From assembly GCA_016840305.1 (NCBI GenBank), contig JAEOSP010000765.1:1-6436 (forward strand): 6,436 bases of DNA, in the 5' to 3' direction. Within the stretch, counting starts at the first letter, position 1; each line of letters starts with the position of its first letter. Made by a program: the position numbers and the translations under genes. The stretch comes from Candidatus Hodarchaeota archaeon (GTDB taxonomy: Archaea > Asgardarchaeota > Heimdallarchaeia > Hodarchaeales > Hodarchaeaceae). Shown here piece by piece: positions 5,971-6,436 of the stretch. The notes beneath the pieces were generated by a model that ran no database searches, was not told the origin of the DNA, and saw only the letters and a program-made list of their open reading frames with translations.

Positions 5971-5974
5971 GATT

Positions 5975-6436
5975 ATGTTAGAAAAAATTAAAAATTCATT
6001 AAAGCAGGGATTACTAGTAATTTTGTTAGTAACTCTAGTCATAGCAAATTTTCCGTTGAGTACTACAATAGTACAAGCAGCGGACACGACCCCACCAGTG
6101 GTAACAATAAATACCCCTGGAAACGACTCAATATTTGAGTTAGGGGCAGATATAACCTATACTTATTCCGTGGTAGAAATTAATCCCACAACGGAAGAGG
6201 TTTTGTTAAATAGCAACCCCATTCCTGATACAGGAACGATTAGTGGATTGGGAACAGGAACATATAACCTGACAGTAGTTTCCACAGATAATTCGAGCAA
6301 CTCTGGATGGGATCAGATAATATTCTTAGTAACTGATACAATCGATCCAGTAGTTACAATATCAGCTCCCAGTAATGCATCAATATATGAATTGGGAGAA
6401 AATGTGGCGTATACATATACAGTAGATGATCTAAGC
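5975..6436 (+). CDS. Secreted protein with tandem Ig-like repeats (N-terminal part, cut by window edge)
   Basis: The frame is open to the end of the window, giving 154 codons with no stop. Residues 1-36 are a signal peptide: a lysine-bearing start (EKIKNSLK), a hydrophobic core about 12-27, and likely cleavage after VQAA at residue 36. The rest is made of beta-sandwich-like repeats of the Ig-like kind seen in archaeal and bacterial cell-surface proteins. Repeat 1 begins DTTPPVVTI at residue 37 and repeat 2 begins DTIDPVVTI at residue 121, a period of 84 residues. A role in the cell envelope or in adhesion is likely from architecture alone. No enzymatic domain is visible in this part. It is separated from thiR by about 400 bases and nothing links it to thiamine. 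Its full length and any C-terminal anchor lie outside the window. Confidence 0.8.
   Translation, partial: MLEKIKNSLKQGLLVILLVTLVIANFPLSTTIVQAADTTPPVVTINTPGNDSIFELGADITYTYSVVEINPTTEEVLLNSNPIPDTGTISGLGTGTYNLTVVSTDNSSNSGWDQIIFLVTDTIDPVVTISAPSNASIYELGENVAYTYTVDDLS
6083..6436 (+). repeat. Tandem Ig-like repeat units within the surface protein
   Basis: Unit 1 covers residues 37-120 (6083-6334), and unit 2 starts at residue 121 (6335) and runs off the window. Over the first 34 residues the two units align without gaps, with 18 identities, including PVVTI, ELG and YTY. The DNA is much less similar than the protein, so the duplication is not recent. Confidence 0.75.

Larger units (their letters stand above)
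5572..5974. other. 403-base noncoding region with inverted repeats
   Basis: I see no gene here: frames are broken by frequent stops, and the only ATG-led peptides are under 20 codons without support. Past the thiR stop, the run ATTTTTG near 5619-5625 could act as a T-rich archaeal terminator. Two imperfectly stacked hairpin candidates follow (listed separately), then A+T-rich DNA leading to the promoter of the surface-protein gene, for which I cannot name a convincing TATA box. No tRNA, C/D-box RNA or copy of the thiB operator was found by reading. Confidence 0.7.

Overview
The window (about 64% A+T by eye) reads as a thiamine (vitamin B1) uptake and salvage locus of an archaeon. The archaeal assignment rests on four things. 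A regulator of the archaeal ThiR type (helix-turn-helix plus an enzymatically dead ThiN domain) is present. Several genes have GGTGA-like ribosome sites matching the archaeal 16S 3' end. Promoters look like TATA boxes rather than -35/-10 pairs. Binding and surface proteins have plain signal peptides, and the binding protein carries a C-terminal membrane anchor. The A+T-rich composition and the Ig-like surface protein would fit an Asgard-type lineage, but that is only a guess.

Layout: bases 1-3473 hold a minus-strand operon, read right to left as thiB (binding protein), thiP (fused two-domain permease) and thiQ (ATPase, cut by the window start). A 145-base gap upstream of thiB carries a TATA-like box overlapped by a perfect 8-bp inverted repeat, a good operator candidate. 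Next, on the same strand, is an APH/choline-kinase-fold small-molecule kinase (3619-4533), most likely a thiamine kinase from its context. A 129-base divergent promoter region separates it from thiR on the plus strand (4663-5571). A 403-base noncoding stretch with several inverted repeats follows. The window ends in the first 154 codons of an unrelated secreted protein with tandem Ig-like repeats.

How it works together (inference from families and context): ThiB captures thiamine outside the cell, ThiP/ThiQ import it using ATP, and the kinase would make thiamine phosphate. An enzyme elsewhere in the genome, ThiL in most archaea, would convert that to thiamine diphosphate. Thiamine phosphate is also the expected ligand of the ThiN-like domain of ThiR, so the product of the adjacent kinase would be the signal that closes the transporter operon. 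The linked kinase, its coupling to the regulator and the operator are the most interesting parts of this window.
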